Positions 11,217 to 22,682 of a DNA stretch of 64,000 nucleotides are shown here, piece after piece. Both the position numbers and the translations under genes were made by a program. The notes below the pieces were generated by a model, which searched no databases, had not been told where the DNA came from, and worked only from the letters and a program-made list of their open reading frames with translations. Numbering within the stretch: position 1 is the stretch's first letter; every line of letters starts with the position of its first letter. Source of the stretch: Thalassia testudinum (taxonomy: Eukaryota > Streptophyta > Magnoliopsida > Alismatales > Hydrocharitaceae); the NCBI GenBank assembly GCA_037157565.1, contig JAZHRO010000036.1, positions 14,868,501-14,932,500 of the forward strand, read 5' to 3'.

Positions 11217-11862
11217 TGATTAGTGAGAAAATCATTGCGAAAAGTTTGAGTTTGGAAAACCTAAGTCATTGCAAGTTTGCAAGAAAATCCACTACCAAAT
11301 AATATTTATAACTGAAACTCTAGTGAATTCCAGGTCGAACACGAGGAGGCTACGTTGATTATATCCGCAATTATATTTTTTGTATTTTTTTATAAAGGAA
11401 ACATTCACAATGGCTATAAATACTAAACTACTTGCAATATAAACGAGAGAGAGAGAGAACAACTTTTATATCTAAGATAATGTCAATTACAACTAATTTC
11501 TATAATTAGAAAGCTGAAAATCTATACTAAAAAGTAATAAAAAGATAGGGGATGAGAGATTATCCACCTCGGCAAATGCTTAGAGGACGAGCTAGACGGG
11601 CAACGCTTGGAGAAAGGAGAGCAAAGACAGAGGATGGAGGGCGAATCTGGAAGAACTGGGGATGAGGCAGGGCATCGACGTCGCGAGATCCACTTCCGGA
11701 ACGGGGGCGAGAGGATGGCTGGCGAGAGCTTCGTGAAAGGGGTGAGAAGTGGAAAATCTTATTTTTTCTAACTCTAGTGGAGCTTCCCACAGCTTTGGAG
11801 CACTAGAGCGAGCTTGAGCATTGTTGAAGGAAGGGATTAAGAAAATGGAGGGAATGTGGGCT

Positions 11863-11870
11863 CTTTTATA
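11863..11870 (-). promoter_or_regulatory. TATA box of LTR copy A
   Basis: TATAAAAG on the minus strand. The same box occurs at the matching place in LTR copies B (26279-26286), C (17420-17427), E (46132-46140) and G (40539-40546), which fixes their transcription direction. Confidence 0.75.
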
Positions 11871-12508
11871 GGCTTTTGGAGAGGGTTAAAATGGTCATTT
11901 TAGATCATTGGGATCGTGTGTTCATGACATGGGACAAGGGTCGTGCCTCATGCTCCCACGTCCTCATGTTTGAGGAGCACGTGCTATAGGGCCAATTGAT
12001 TTTCCCACGTACCTGGCGTGGAGAAATGCCAGCCATCAAATCTTGATCGAACGACCGATGAGGACTATAGACATCTTAACTCGCTAGGTCTTCACACACG
12101 TGAGTGAGGCTATCACCGTTGGATGGCCATCGCAAGGCTGAGCTTCACACATGTGGAGATTGGTGACCGATGAGCTTCTCAGCTAACTGGTCATCCATCG
12201 AGCTAGCTAGTTGCACGCTCAAGAGATGCGTGCCCCCGGGTGACCAGCGCATTTCTCACTTAGCCAGTCACCCGACTGGTGTGCGATTAGCTAGATAGGT
12301 GGCCGTTGATCTTCGATCGTGGGGCCTTAATTGTGTGCAAGAGCACGCAGCAGATCTACTCACCGCATGTACGATTTCGCATAGACTAGCACGTCAAATC
12401 GCCTGTGCATCGTGCGTGAATGTCCTCGTGCCACGTGTCGAATTCGACGTTGTTCCATGAGGATCGCACGACTCTAATCGACTGGAGCTCACAGCTGTGC
12501 ACATAAAT

Positions 12509-12578
12509 CCTATGGGCGGGAATCAAACCTACACCCATGGCTTGGGAGCACCTCCTTCAACCATTGTGCCAAGGGAGC
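12509..12578 (-). other. tRNA-like block in LTR copy A
   Basis: On the minus strand GCTCCCTTGG is followed by an A-box-like TTGGCACAATGG (12561-12572) and a B-box-like GGTTTGATTCC (12519-12529), with tRNA-like spacing. It is not a good tRNA gene because acceptor pairing is weak. Matching blocks occur in LTR copies B, D and E. Confidence 0.65.
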
Positions 12579-12710
12579 TAAAGTGTTGAGTTGAGGAATT
12601 CCCTGCAGCCGGTGGTCACGCAATCGCGGTCATTGGATTTTCATCCAACGGCTAAGATTACCCGTCGAAGGAGCCTTTGAAGCAGGGTGGGCGATGTTGA
12701 GCAATCTGGA

Positions 12711-12728
12711 TGGTGCCACATGGCACCA
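12711..12728. promoter_or_regulatory. 18-bp palindrome in U3 of LTR copy A
   Basis: TGGTGCCACATGGCACCA has arms that pair almost perfectly. Homologous places in copies B, C, E and D carry related palindromes, two of them with an intact G-box CACGTG. Confidence 0.6.
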
Positions 12729-13182
12729 GCTGGACCATTCATCTTTAAATGCTTGTAAGTGGTGCCACGAATGCCAGATTTGGGCGATTGTCGCGCCGTT
12801 GGGTTGAGATCATCAATCTGAATCCATCCGTGTGGTTGGATTTGTCGTCTAGGGTTTGAATTTTCACCACCTTACCCCTTGGCCTCTGATCTTCCTCTGA
12901 TTGCATATGATGCTACGGAGGTTCGATCGGGGCGATCTCGAAGGCATTAGACTCCGATCATCACCTTGATCAAATCCGTATGGTTAGATCTTCAATCCGA
13001 GGCTCATATAAATATTACCATGTCCCCTGAACACAAAAGAGATGAATTAATATACAATTTATACAAAATAATCTAAATGCATGATGATGTATATTATGCA
13101 ATATTTATAATGCATGCTGCTTTTATGACACTAGGAACATGCATAAATAGACATTTTACGCTAATTAGATGTGTGCACATCA

Positions 13183-13198
13183 CACCCCCATGCCTATC
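13183..13198 (-). other. polypurine tract next to the 3' LTR
   Basis: In sense GGCATGGGGGTG directly precedes the LTR start TGATGTG. Together with the next 25 bases, CACCCCCATGCC plus TCTTTTGCTAGTCCCTAGCAAAA is nearly identical to the same place in the LARD element at 49917. Confidence 0.8.
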
Positions 13199-14607
13199 TT
13201 TTGCTAGTCCCTAGCAAAACTACATGCTATTTATAAAATAATTAGGATCCAATTACTTAGGCAATAGTTATTTCTTGACAGTAAGAAACTTCTACTAAAG
13301 ACCTGAACTACAAAGATTCAACAGCGTTTGGGTGTCTGCTAAAATTCAAACCGCCCCCAAGCCCTCGCCTTATTTCAAAGCAAGCATATATATATTTCCT
13401 TTTCTTTTTTTCTAATTATTTTGGATTTTTTAGTTTAAAGTTTCAGAGCATCTTTCTACAGTTATCTAACCCACCCAAAACTCAAAAAGAACTATAAGTT
13501 CTAAGCATCATTTTGTAACTGTGATAGACTCGTTGATTGGCAATCAGAATAGACTTTAGGTTTCTATGCCTCTAGGTGACCTTGAAACGAAATTCTCTTT
13601 AAAGGTGTATCTGTCCGACTGGTACCTTTCTCCCTACCTTTTATTTTTATGGGATCAACATAAGGACAAACCCAATGTATATCTTCCCAGCTTATTCTAC
13701 TTCCCTGCTTCTTCCTAAGTGTTTAGGAATTATTTGTGCATTCTTGTGAGCTGGGTTCTGGATAACCGACCAATGGGGTGTCAAACCCACGGGCAACTTG
13801 CCAGCCATACTCGTGCGGTGAAGTATGGCTTATTTATTTTTTTCTTCTTTTCTATTTCTCATCAATTTTTTTTTCTTCTTTTTGGGTATTTTTCTATTTT
13901 TTCCCTTTTTTTTGAATAGGTGGCTTCTCTGATCTAAGATTTATCTAAAGGCAGCAGAAAGAGAATGGTCGTGTGCTTAGGTGCTGGACAATCAGCCAAT
14001 GGGGCATCAAACTCATGACAACTTGCTAGCCATACCACCCTAGAAGGTTCATTAGCTACCCAATTTTCTGTTAAAATCGTCGAAAAGTGAGTCAGTGCAA
14101 ATAGTGTGTAGATGCTTTTAACTTAAAGTCCCCTCAAATCAGAGGGCAAGTTGATAAGTAGTGTACTTATCACCCAAACTTATTTAACCAATTAGAAATG
14201 AATTTACGAATGGCAAGGACTCGAGAAACAAGTCCACATTTTAGTGAACACTCGGGCTGATTAAGCCCAAAGACTTGAAGGGTTTAAGTGTTCAGGTCTT
14301 ATCGTATCATTCCCTAAAGTTGAAAAACTTCTAATGCCCAAGTTCTCTTTTCCTAATTTTTTTTTATAATAATAAAGGAAAAAATAAGGGAAATTTACAA
14401 GAAATCCACAAGCTGACAATATGATTCAGAAATGAATCTACCCCTCCATGCCTAGCTTATACAATGTCATTGAAAATAAAAGGTATGAGAAAAGGGTAGA
14501 ATGAAGAATATATCACCTATATTCCTTGATGCTCTGGTCAGCTCTGAGTCAGACTGTACAAATGCTGAGTTTAGTACCATCAACTAGATGGGGTCCAGCC
14601 AAAGAAG
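13199..14607 (-). other. Athila 3' non-coding region
   Basis: This lies between integrase and the polypurine tract. It contains a 53-bp imperfect repeat pair (13758-13810 and 13984-14035; both contain CAATGGGG and AACTTGC) and a second polypurine-like motif at 14439-14452. The plus-strand frame 13719-13919 is only a T-rich shadow. Confidence 0.65.
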
Positions 14608-15640
14608 TTAGATTAAGGTCAAAGCAACCTTATCTGAGATGAGTTCTGGAATAACATGGTCAACATAAGGTTTTAGACGTCTGTTGACCTTGAAAGAGTT
14701 ACCTGTCTTCAGAAATCTCAACGGCCCCATTTGGGAATATCCGATCAATGATGAATGGGCTATTCCATTTCGACCTAAGCTTGCTGGTAAAGAGTTTAAG
14801 TCGAGAATCAAAGAGCCAGACCTTCTGGTTCGGCATAAAGCTCTTGCATGATATCAACTGGTCATGAAGAGCTTTGGTCCTAGCCTTATAGATCTTGGCA
14901 TTCTTATATGCTTCATTTCTAAGCTCCTCCAACTCAGATAGTTGGAGTTTCCTGGTCTTTCCGACTAAACTAAGGTCAAAATTGCATTTTTTTAATTGCC
15001 CAGAATGCTCGGTGTTCAATCTCTACAGGTAAATGGCATGCCTTACCATACACCAAACGAAACGGTGCCATGCTGATAGGCGTCTTGTATGTTGTATGGT
15101 AGCCCCAAAGAGCATCATCTAGCTTTTGAATCCAGTCTTTCCTATCAGGCCTAGTCATTTTCTGCAGGATGTTCTTGATCTCCCGATTAGAGACCTCAAC
15201 CCGTCCATTCTTTTGGGGGTGGTAAGGTGTGGAAATCCTATGGTTCACCCCATATTTTGCTAGTAAGTTTCGGAATTGGCATTGGTGAAGTGAGTACCAC
15301 CATCACTAATGATGGCCCTAAGATCCTGAATCGACTGAAGATATTCTTCTTGACAAAATTGATGACCACCTTATGGTCATTGGTTCGGGTGGGAATAGCC
15401 TCAATCCACTTGGGCACGTAGTCAACAGCTACGAGAATGTATTGTGTTCAAATGAAGGGAGGAAGGGTCCCATGAAATTGATGACCCAAACATCAAAGAT
15501 TTCGATGGGAAGAATCAGGTTTAGAGGCATCATGTCTCTCTTGGCTATGCTCCTGAGTGCCTAGCATCGAGAACATGACCTCGAGAATTCCTAGGCATCC
15601 TTGAATAAAGACGACCAATAAAATTCAAATTGCAAAATCT
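14608..15640 (-). pseudogene. Athila integrase (catalytic core and C-terminus), disrupted
   Basis: Integrase inserts retrotransposon cDNA into the chromosome. Reading in sense from high to low coordinate: FDVWVINFMGPF (the family has IDFMGPF, and the first catalytic Asp is Asn here, 15465-15482), [26 protein letters not shown] (second catalytic Asp, about 15288-15316), then [20 protein letters not shown], containing the third acidic residue (VEVSN), in 14976-15248, followed by [17 protein letters not shown] and [20 protein letters not shown]. The C-terminal part, [19 protein letters not shown] and [13 protein letters not shown], is in 14699-15019. These are Athila hallmarks. Frame changes near 15260 and 15000 and the D-to-N change make it inactive. 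The HHCC zinc region near 15560-15640 is badly decayed. Confidence 0.88.
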
Positions 15641-15646
15641 TTGCAG

Positions 15647-16120
15647 TCATTTTTTTCCTGGAGAAATATCCACCACATGCAGATGCATGGCAGAACTCAA
15701 GTATGCTTTGAAATTCACTTTCTGAGACACATCGACAAATAATTTGATTAGAGCTGATGCGGTATAGCTCAGGGTTATCCCAAAAGTAATATTTGACCTC
15801 GGATACAAGTCTATCCCATTGTTACTTGGTCCAATCCTGGGGGATTTGACCAATGACCAAATAATTCACCATGTGAGCAAACGAAGGGGTTTGGACACCT
15901 GAAACTGTAAGAATTGTCTTGTCCGGGAAGGTGTCAGTAATCATAATATTTGGACAAGAAGAATCAATTAGAATTCTCGAAAAATGATCCGCCACTACAT
16001 TTTGTGCCCTAGATTTGTCTTTAATTTCAAGATTGAATTCTTGAAGTAAAAGAATCCATCGGATGAGCTGAGGTTTGGCATCCTTTTTGGCCAAGAGATG
16101 TCTCAAGGTCAAGTGGTCAG
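15647..16120 (-). pseudogene. Athila RNase H C-terminal part and connection to integrase
   Basis: In sense it begins TDHLTLRHLLAKKDAKPQLI followed by RWILLLQEFNLEIKD and NVVADHFSRI, the end of the RNase H domain that degrades RNA in RNA:DNA hybrids. PDKTILTV and MVNYLVIGQIPQDW follow, the usual linker of Athila polyproteins. Its first residues are the direct continuation of IIYTD at 20250, where a solo LTR has separated them. Confidence 0.87.
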
Positions 16121-16723
16121 TGTTGTGAGGCGTTTAGCATCAATTTATGAAATTCACATCGTAGTATGGTTGACAAAACCACTACAGCATTTAAATTTAT
16201 AAAACTCGAAATTAATGTGACTCTGAGGTCGTTCGTAGAGAGCAAATGTAGAATTCATAACACTACTCCTAATTAATAATACTGAGCACAATAAATTAAG
16301 GACCAAAGATATATTCAATGAATAATGTGCACAAAAATATATTCAATAATAGCATTCTTATCTCAAGAGATCAGTGGGATAAAATGAATAGAACCTCAAA
16401 ACAACGGTGAATTAGATCACCACATAAATCCCACATTTAAGCATATATCGAATGTCTCAATTAACTCCAATTTTCCAACAATGTCTCAACCACTTATCCT
16501 CATGAATAAGTCCACAGCATCAGAGCTCAAAATTAAGCCAAGGCTTCAGACATCTCAAGCAAGGCTCAGACGCCTTAAGCAATCACAAAGCACAGCAAGA
16601 GCATAGAGCACTAGCACAAAGGCACCAAGCCTCAACAGAGACCTTAGAGATGCTAAGTATAGAACGCACAGGCACACATCTCAAGGCAACAGGTCACATA
16701 TCCTGAAGCAAACCCTCCCCCCT

Positions 16724-18208
16724 TAGTTGCATGAGTTTCGCGTGTTTGAAATCGGGGTTACGAGTAACTTGTCGTCGTAGTTGCAAAACACGTCGATTAG
16801 ATAAAATTTATACCGAAACTCCCTAGTCGAACACAGGGAGGAGACGTTTACTTTACGTGAAAACTGCGCTTCGATTTGTTTCTTTTTGGTATTTTAGGGT
16901 TTTGTTATTTTTTTGTATTTTTGTAAGAAGAAAACAAGCAAACGTATCACAAGATAGAGATGTGGAACAAATCTGATATATATTACTTCCAATGTCAATT
17001 ACAATAAACTATGAAAGCATAAAAAGAGAGGGGGTGAGAGGAAATCTCCCGAATCGACTGTTCGGCAAGACGACGGCGCTTGGCCGAAGCTCGGACGAAG
17101 GAGGTGAGGAGCGGGACGACGGAGGTGAGATGCAGGAGGACGTCAGGTTGAGGAAAGCTTCGGCATGGCTCTGGAATGGAGGTGAGAAGACGGAGGTGAT
17201 CTGCTATCGGAATGGAGGTGGGAGGACGGCTCCAAGGCGACCTATGAATAGGGATGGGAAGTTGGAGGAATATTTGGTGGGGCAGAGGTTCGTTACACTA
17301 ATAGGCGCCTTGGGAGCTTGAGAACAAGCTCTAATGGAGCATCGGTAGGCTTGCTAGAGCTTGGGAGTAGGTGGGAGTAGAGTAGGTAGAGATCGCTTGG
17401 AAGGGAGGGGGTGCAGGTCCTTTTATAGTGGAGAAGAGGCAAAAATAGGTATGGGACCATTAGTGACATTCAGGCCGTCGCTAGAAGTGTCGCTGTAGGC
17501 AGCTCATGCCTGCTCATGCCTGCTCAAGCCCAAAGCAAGCTTTGCTGGCGCACAAAAACTTAGCGCGGCTGTAAGCGTCTCTATAAGTCCAGCTCATGCG
17601 TCGCTGTAGGTCTAGCTCACGCATAGCTGGCCTGCGCTCCCCTACCTTGCTGCGTGCGCACGCCCACGCGCTGGCGCTGTACTGTGCGCATGCACGCCTG
17701 AGCGTGTGCGATGGCGCATGCCTGCGCTGGGCGGCCTGGGCTACGCCACGTGGCGTAGTTTGGGCCGTCCATCTTCTTATTGTTGTATTGGCAGCTACAG
17801 AGGTCATATTGAGTCGATTTTCATGCCGTTAGGCTGCGATAGTCGACCTGAACCATCTGCGCAGTCGGATTTGTCATTTGAAGCTCCAAATTATATCTCC
17901 TAGTCCCTTGGCCATTGATCTTCCTTGAACTGCATATGGTGCTACAGGACTCTGATCGAGGCAATTTTAGAGGCGTTGGACTCTGATCGTCGTCTTGATC
18001 AGATCCGTACGGTCGAATCGTCAATCCAAGGCTCCGAAGTAAATATCCTTCTCTCCTAACCACAAAAAGGATGTAATTAACCTAAATTATATATTACTCT
18101 AAATGCAGAATGATGCATGCTATGCAATATTTATAATATGAAATGCAAATCTAAGCCTAGGAATATGCATGAATAGGCATTTTACCCTCAATAAATGTGT
18201 TTACATCA
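16724..18208 (-). mobile_element. Athila-type solo LTR (copy C), nested in the family-2 LTR
   Basis: It is flanked by a perfect CCCCT duplication (16719-16723 and 18209-18213). In sense it starts TGATGTAAACACATTTATTG. The other end reads TAGTTGC on the plus strand, i.e. the expected TG has become TA. It shares with copy D the ends, the word TCGAACACAGGGAGG (16827) and a TATA box (17420-17427). At 1485 bp it is shorter than copies A and B and lacks the tRNA-like block. GC-rich sequence at 17.5-17.8 kb includes the 18-bp palindrome CTACGCCACGTGGCGTAG (17741-17758). Confidence 0.88.
17741..17758. promoter_or_regulatory. 18-bp palindrome with a G-box
   Basis: CTACGCCACGTGGCGTAG is a perfect palindrome around CACGTG, a core bound by plant bZIP and bHLH factors. 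It sits in the U3 part of copy C, matching the palindromes in copies A, B and E. Confidence 0.65.
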
Positions 18209-20249
18209 CCCCTCCACTCAGATCTCTTTTCTCCCCTTTTAGAATCGGGTATTCAGGTATTCAAGTGAGTAATCAGATTCGGGTAGGGTCCAGGCTCACC
18301 AGCGTGGGTAGTGAGCGAGGAGTGCATGAGAGAGTGAGAGGGACCTTACCCCGTGTCTAAGGCGATAATCCTTCAACACGATTTGCTCTTATATGGTGTT
18401 GGCAGCCCTTCTCTCCACGAGGTGGGACTAAATGTCCTGCCTCACTCCTTCGCACAATAGCAGATGGAAGTGGCTTGATTTGAAGTAGTTGCTCGTCCTT
18501 TCTTCGATTGGAGTCACAGTTGAGTGCGTGAGTGGATTCTGCGCATCCTGGAAATGGTAGCAAGGTTGGAGCCGGTCGGAGTGGGGTGGTCGGAGATGAA
18601 GATGATGACGGCGACGAGACGTCCAGTGAATACTTGCAAGTCACAAGACAGCCTCTTGACCTAATTAAACCAACGCAAGGTGTTCGCCGTGAGGTGAGGA
18701 AGTTGATGACGGTGGTGGCGAAGTGTTTGGAGCTTCATGATGGCCGAACAGAGTCAGAGATGGTGAACAGAAGGTGAGTTGTTCGATGGGGCAAAGGGGT
18801 GAGTGATTGGTGGAATTTCTTAAGGGGTTTTGAAGGTGGTACTGTGGCGATGCTTATGGGAGTGACATTAGGGTGAATGGTGGTATGTGGCAGTGTGGCA
18901 AGCTTGTTGGAGCTACGTCGGAGGTGTAGAAGACGGAGAGGGAGATGTAGTGGTCGAATCGAGGAATAAAGGAGTCAAGGAGGATCTAAAAAGGGAAAGC
19001 AAGGTTTAACCTATCTAGCGAATGAAAGAGATGAGGAATTGGTGTCGGCTTTGATTGGCTGGCACCAAAGATGAAAGGAACTCTGTTAAGGGGAAGCGAT
19101 GACAATGAAGGGGTAGATGTCCTCTGCTTTGGTTGGCGAGAGGTGGAGGAAGGAGAGGGAGGTTGTTGCTTGGCCAATTTGGTCATTGGCTGGCCTGAGG
19201 AAGCTTTCGAGGAGGGTCACCGGAGTTGAGCTGGAGGGTGGCCGGAAAAGGGAAGAATTGGAGGCTTCTAGGCCTAAACTCGACTACGAAAGCACCTAGG
19301 ATGTACGCGAACTTTTATAGAGGAGTTTCAGACCCTTAGTTGCAAGGAATCAATGCGAATTCATTACAAATAAGCAAGGAAATCTCACTAAAATCATGAA
19401 TTCTCCCGAGCTTCTAGAGTTGATTTCGATCCTTGGAATCAAGTCCAACGGATTAGGCAACTTCTCTAGATCAATCCCTCCAAATTTGGAGGGATTTGGC
19501 TGAGGAATCAAGGAAGAATCCTCGATTGAAGGTCGGTGGGCTTGGGTTCAAACCTACCATGGTAGCAAGGACCCATCTACAAAGAAGATGAGAAACTTAG
19601 GGACCTAGATGCAAGAAATTTTGAAAGCTAGGGGCTTAGGTGTGAAGAACAGAGTTTTAAGGGACTAGATTGCAAACTAGATCAATTGGGCCCAAATTTT
19701 GGCCTTAAGCTAATTTGAACCCAAAGAATCTAATGGTAAAGTTGGATTTTAGTTTTGATCATGTTTGACTGGGCAATTTACACAGAAGCTCAGATTAAGG
19801 CAAAATCCCGTCTGAAGCTCAATCCAAGGTCAAAATAGGTTCAGATGGTCAAATCAAGGGTGCCAAATCTTTCAGAATATTTTTCTATAAATTTTAGGTG
19901 GTTTAAATGAATTTTATCTTGACCATAACTTCTTTAATTCAAGTAGGTATGAAACTAGGGTTTTGGGTGTTGTTTTGGTTCTCGAAACACGTGAAACCTT
20001 ATCTTCTGTCTATGTGGACCTACTCTTTGGACTTTAATGTTCATTTGACCTTCAATTAACCCCTAAGAAACCCCATGGTTACTTTGCAATTATGATGTGA
20101 TGTTAAAACTACAAATTTAACCCTTGTATTATTTTCTTCTTAAAATGGATCTGAGTGGAATTATGGCTCTCAGGCGATCATGTAGGAGAATTTGTCACTT
20201 GATTTCCACTCATTTAACTTAGTTATAGCTAATGATGGTGTTACCATCA

Positions 20250-21602
20250 GTCGGTATAGATGATGACATGAGTTCTTAAAAGATAAGCCCTGAATTTTTC
20301 CAACACAAAAACTATAGCTACCAATTCCTTTTCTGTAATAGTATAGTTCCTATGGGCCTCGTCTAGAGTTTTGCTAGCGTAATAAATGGCAGAGGACTTT
20401 TTATCTATCTTCTGACCCAAGACAACCCCGACTGCGTAATCAGAAGCATCAGTCATAATCTCAAATGTGGTTGTGCAGATCGGTGGTTGCAACATCAGAG
20501 CACAAGTGACTGCTGTTTTGAGTAAATCAAATGCCTTGTGGCATGATTGATCAAATTCAAACGGCTTGTATTTGGCCAAAAGGTTGCTCAAAGACCGAGC
20601 AACCTTAGAAAAGTCCTTGATGAATCTTTTATAAAATCTCACATGACTAAGGAATGATCAGATTTGTTTAACAGATGCAGGTGGAAGAAGTTTGGAGATA
20701 GCATCCACCTTAGTCTTATCAACATCAATTCCCCAATCAGTGACTACATGACCCAAGGCGATGCCTTCCTATGTCATGAAGTGACTCTTCTCCCAGCTAA
20801 GGACCAATCAAGTTTGGATACATCTCTTTATGATCAATTCCAAATTAGACAGGCAGGTTTCAAATGAATCTCTGAAAATGAAGAAATCATCCATGAATAC
20901 TTCCATACAATCTCCCACCATGTCAAAAAAGATGGCAAGCATGCACCTTTGAAAAGTCGCAGGTACATTGCAAACCCAAACGGCATTCTATGGAATGCAA
21001 AGGTTCCGTAGGGATAGGTGAAAGTTGTCTTTTCTTGGTCGTCGGGATGGATAGGGACTTGATTATATCCTGAATAACCATCCAAGAAATAGAAATACAT
21101 TTTCCCAGCTAACCTTTCAAGAATTTGGTCGATGAAGGGCAAAGGGAAATGATCATTTTTCATGGTTGTGTTCAGCTTTATATAATCGATATAGACTCTC
21201 CAAGAGGAAGCTAAACGGGCCATGATAGATTCGCCTTTCTTGTTAGTCACAATGGTAATCCCGGCTTTCTTGGGAACAATTTGCATAGGACTCACCTAAG
21301 GACTATCCAAGATCGGGTATATGATACCTTATCAAGACACTTAATTATTTCCTTCTTGACCACTTCTCGCATAGTGGGGTTCAATCTCCTCTGCATCTGG
21401 CGAGAAGGGCGGGATCCATCTTCCGTAAAAATCGATGATTACAATAAGATAGATCGATCCCCCTAAGGTTATGGATGGTCCAACCAATTGCCTCTTTATG
21501 TGCCTTTAGGACCCTAATCAATTTTGATTCTTGCTCCTTAGTCAATTTTGCACTAATAATCACAGGGAGCGTCTTCTTTGGTCCTAAGAACTCATATTTC
21601 AA
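20250..21602 (-). pseudogene. Athila reverse transcriptase and RNase H N-terminal part, disrupted
   Basis: In sense the order is YEFLGPKKTLPVIISAKLT, EAIGWTIHNLRGID (21381-21602), then MQIVPKKAGITI, WRVYIDYIKLNT, HFPLPFIDQILERLAGKMYF, FLDGYSGYNQVPIHPDDQEK and FTYPYGTFAFHRMPFGF (20834-21295), all classical reverse transcriptase blocks. The YxDD-type box is VFMDDF at 20883-20900, reached after a frameshift. RFYKRFIKDFSKVARSLSNL and TDASDYAVGVVLGQ (with the first RNase H Asp) lie in 20247-20642, ending IIYTD at the insertion site. At least one frameshift between FGF and VFMDDF breaks the frame. Confidence 0.9.
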
Positions 21603-22500
21603 ACTTTCTGGAAATGGTTTAAGTTCTAGTTAGGGTAGGCTAATAACAAAAGGAAGGAAGGATGCTGATGAAGATTCATCAGGACAATCCAGTGGAACAC
21701 GTTGTGAATGAACAAAATCAATAACCTCTTCAAAATGTGGTAGGTCTACCATAGAGGGTCATGGTTTAGGTTCATTAGTATGGGAGGAATCCTCGAAAAC
21801 AATAACAACCATACAAGTCTCAATATTTAAATCATTATCCTCGAGTTCCCCAACATATCCACAATCCTTAAATTTGTTAATTGCCTTGAAAATATCGAGT
21901 TTCAATTTTCTGTCCCCAAAGGCGATTTCCATACTACAGCTTTCACAATTGATACTACTCTTAGCGATAGCCAAGAATGAACGCCCCAGAATGATGAGCG
22001 TGTTCCTTAAGTCTTCAGGTACATCCATGTAAAGGATAAGGAAATCTACAGGAAAATAGAAATCCTTGACCTTGACAGTAACATCCTTAATAACACCTTT
22101 CGGATTTGTGATCGAATGGTCCATTAATTGTAGTGTTATTGAGGTCAGCCTGAGTTCACCTAATTCAAACTTTTCAAACAGGGAAGTTAGAGTTTGGTTT
22201 ATAGATGCACCTAGATCTAAGAGTGCCCGATCAAAGGTATAATCCCCGATAACAATGAAATCAAAAGGACACCTGGATCTCTCTTTTTCTGAGGGAGGTG
22301 ATGCAAGATAATAGAACTAGCCTGCTTGGAGAGTATCACCTTCCTTGGGGTTGATTCTTTCAGCTTACACTTCTGAGTGCATAAATCCCTCAAAAACTTA
22401 GCATAAGTCAAAATATGCTTAACAGCATCGAGGAGTGAGATATTGATTTTGACATTCTTGAATATATTCAAGAGCTCCTCATTGCTATCAACATGCTTCT
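21603..22500 (-). pseudogene. Athila aspartic protease region
   Basis: Retropepsin cleaves the Gag-Pol polyprotein. In sense, NIFKNVKINISLLDAVKHI and YAKFLRDLCTQKCKL (22217-22471) precede YTFDRALLDLGASIN (about 22195-22245), where DLGAS is the catalytic Asp motif usual for this lineage. LGRSFLAIAKSSIN follows, the flap-side ILGRPFLA motif (21759-22124). Frameshifts separate the parts, and the linker to reverse transcriptase has a stop near 21630. Confidence 0.83.
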
Positions 22501-22682
22501 TCTTTCTGGGTTTTAACGAGGCTTTAGGGAATGGGACATGAGTAAGATCATTGGATTTGGGGTCTTGAGCCTTAGTTTCTTGTATTTATCCTTTCCTTCC
22601 TCAGGCTCACCAGAGTTTGATTGACTAGAAGAGGGTAGTTTAGGATCCTGGGTTTGCGTTCTACTCCTCAAGGTAACAGAGT

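Larger units (their letters stand above)
11217..13182 (-). mobile_element. 3' LTR of the Athila-type element (copy A, 1966 bp)
   Basis: In sense it starts TGATGTGCACACATC (13182) and ends TTCTCACTAATCA (11217). A TATA box TATAAAAG lies at 11863-11870 (minus). The LTR contains a tRNA-like block at 12509-12578, the palindrome TGGTGCCACATGGCACCA at 12711-12728, and the R/U5 word with TCGAACACgAGGAGG near 11335. Confidence 0.92.
16121..20249 (-). mobile_element. family-2 solo LTR inside Athila RNase H
   Basis: Sense is minus. It starts TGATGGTAACACCATCAT (20249) and ends CCTCACAACA (16121). Flanks GTCAG (16116-16120) and GTCGG (20250-20254) form a 5-bp duplication with one transition, and removing the insert restores the RNase H reading. 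With the nested LTR at 16724-18208 removed it is about 2.64 kb, matching the family-2 copy at 41822-44445. It contains the family words ACTACGAtG near the end and ACCTTACCCCGTGTCTAAGG, comparable to the LARD LTR. Confidence 0.9.

Noticed and set aside
17514..17903. Overlapping frames on both strands in the GC-rich part of LTR copy C
   Set aside because: They come from GC-rich palindromic LTR sequence and have no domain content.
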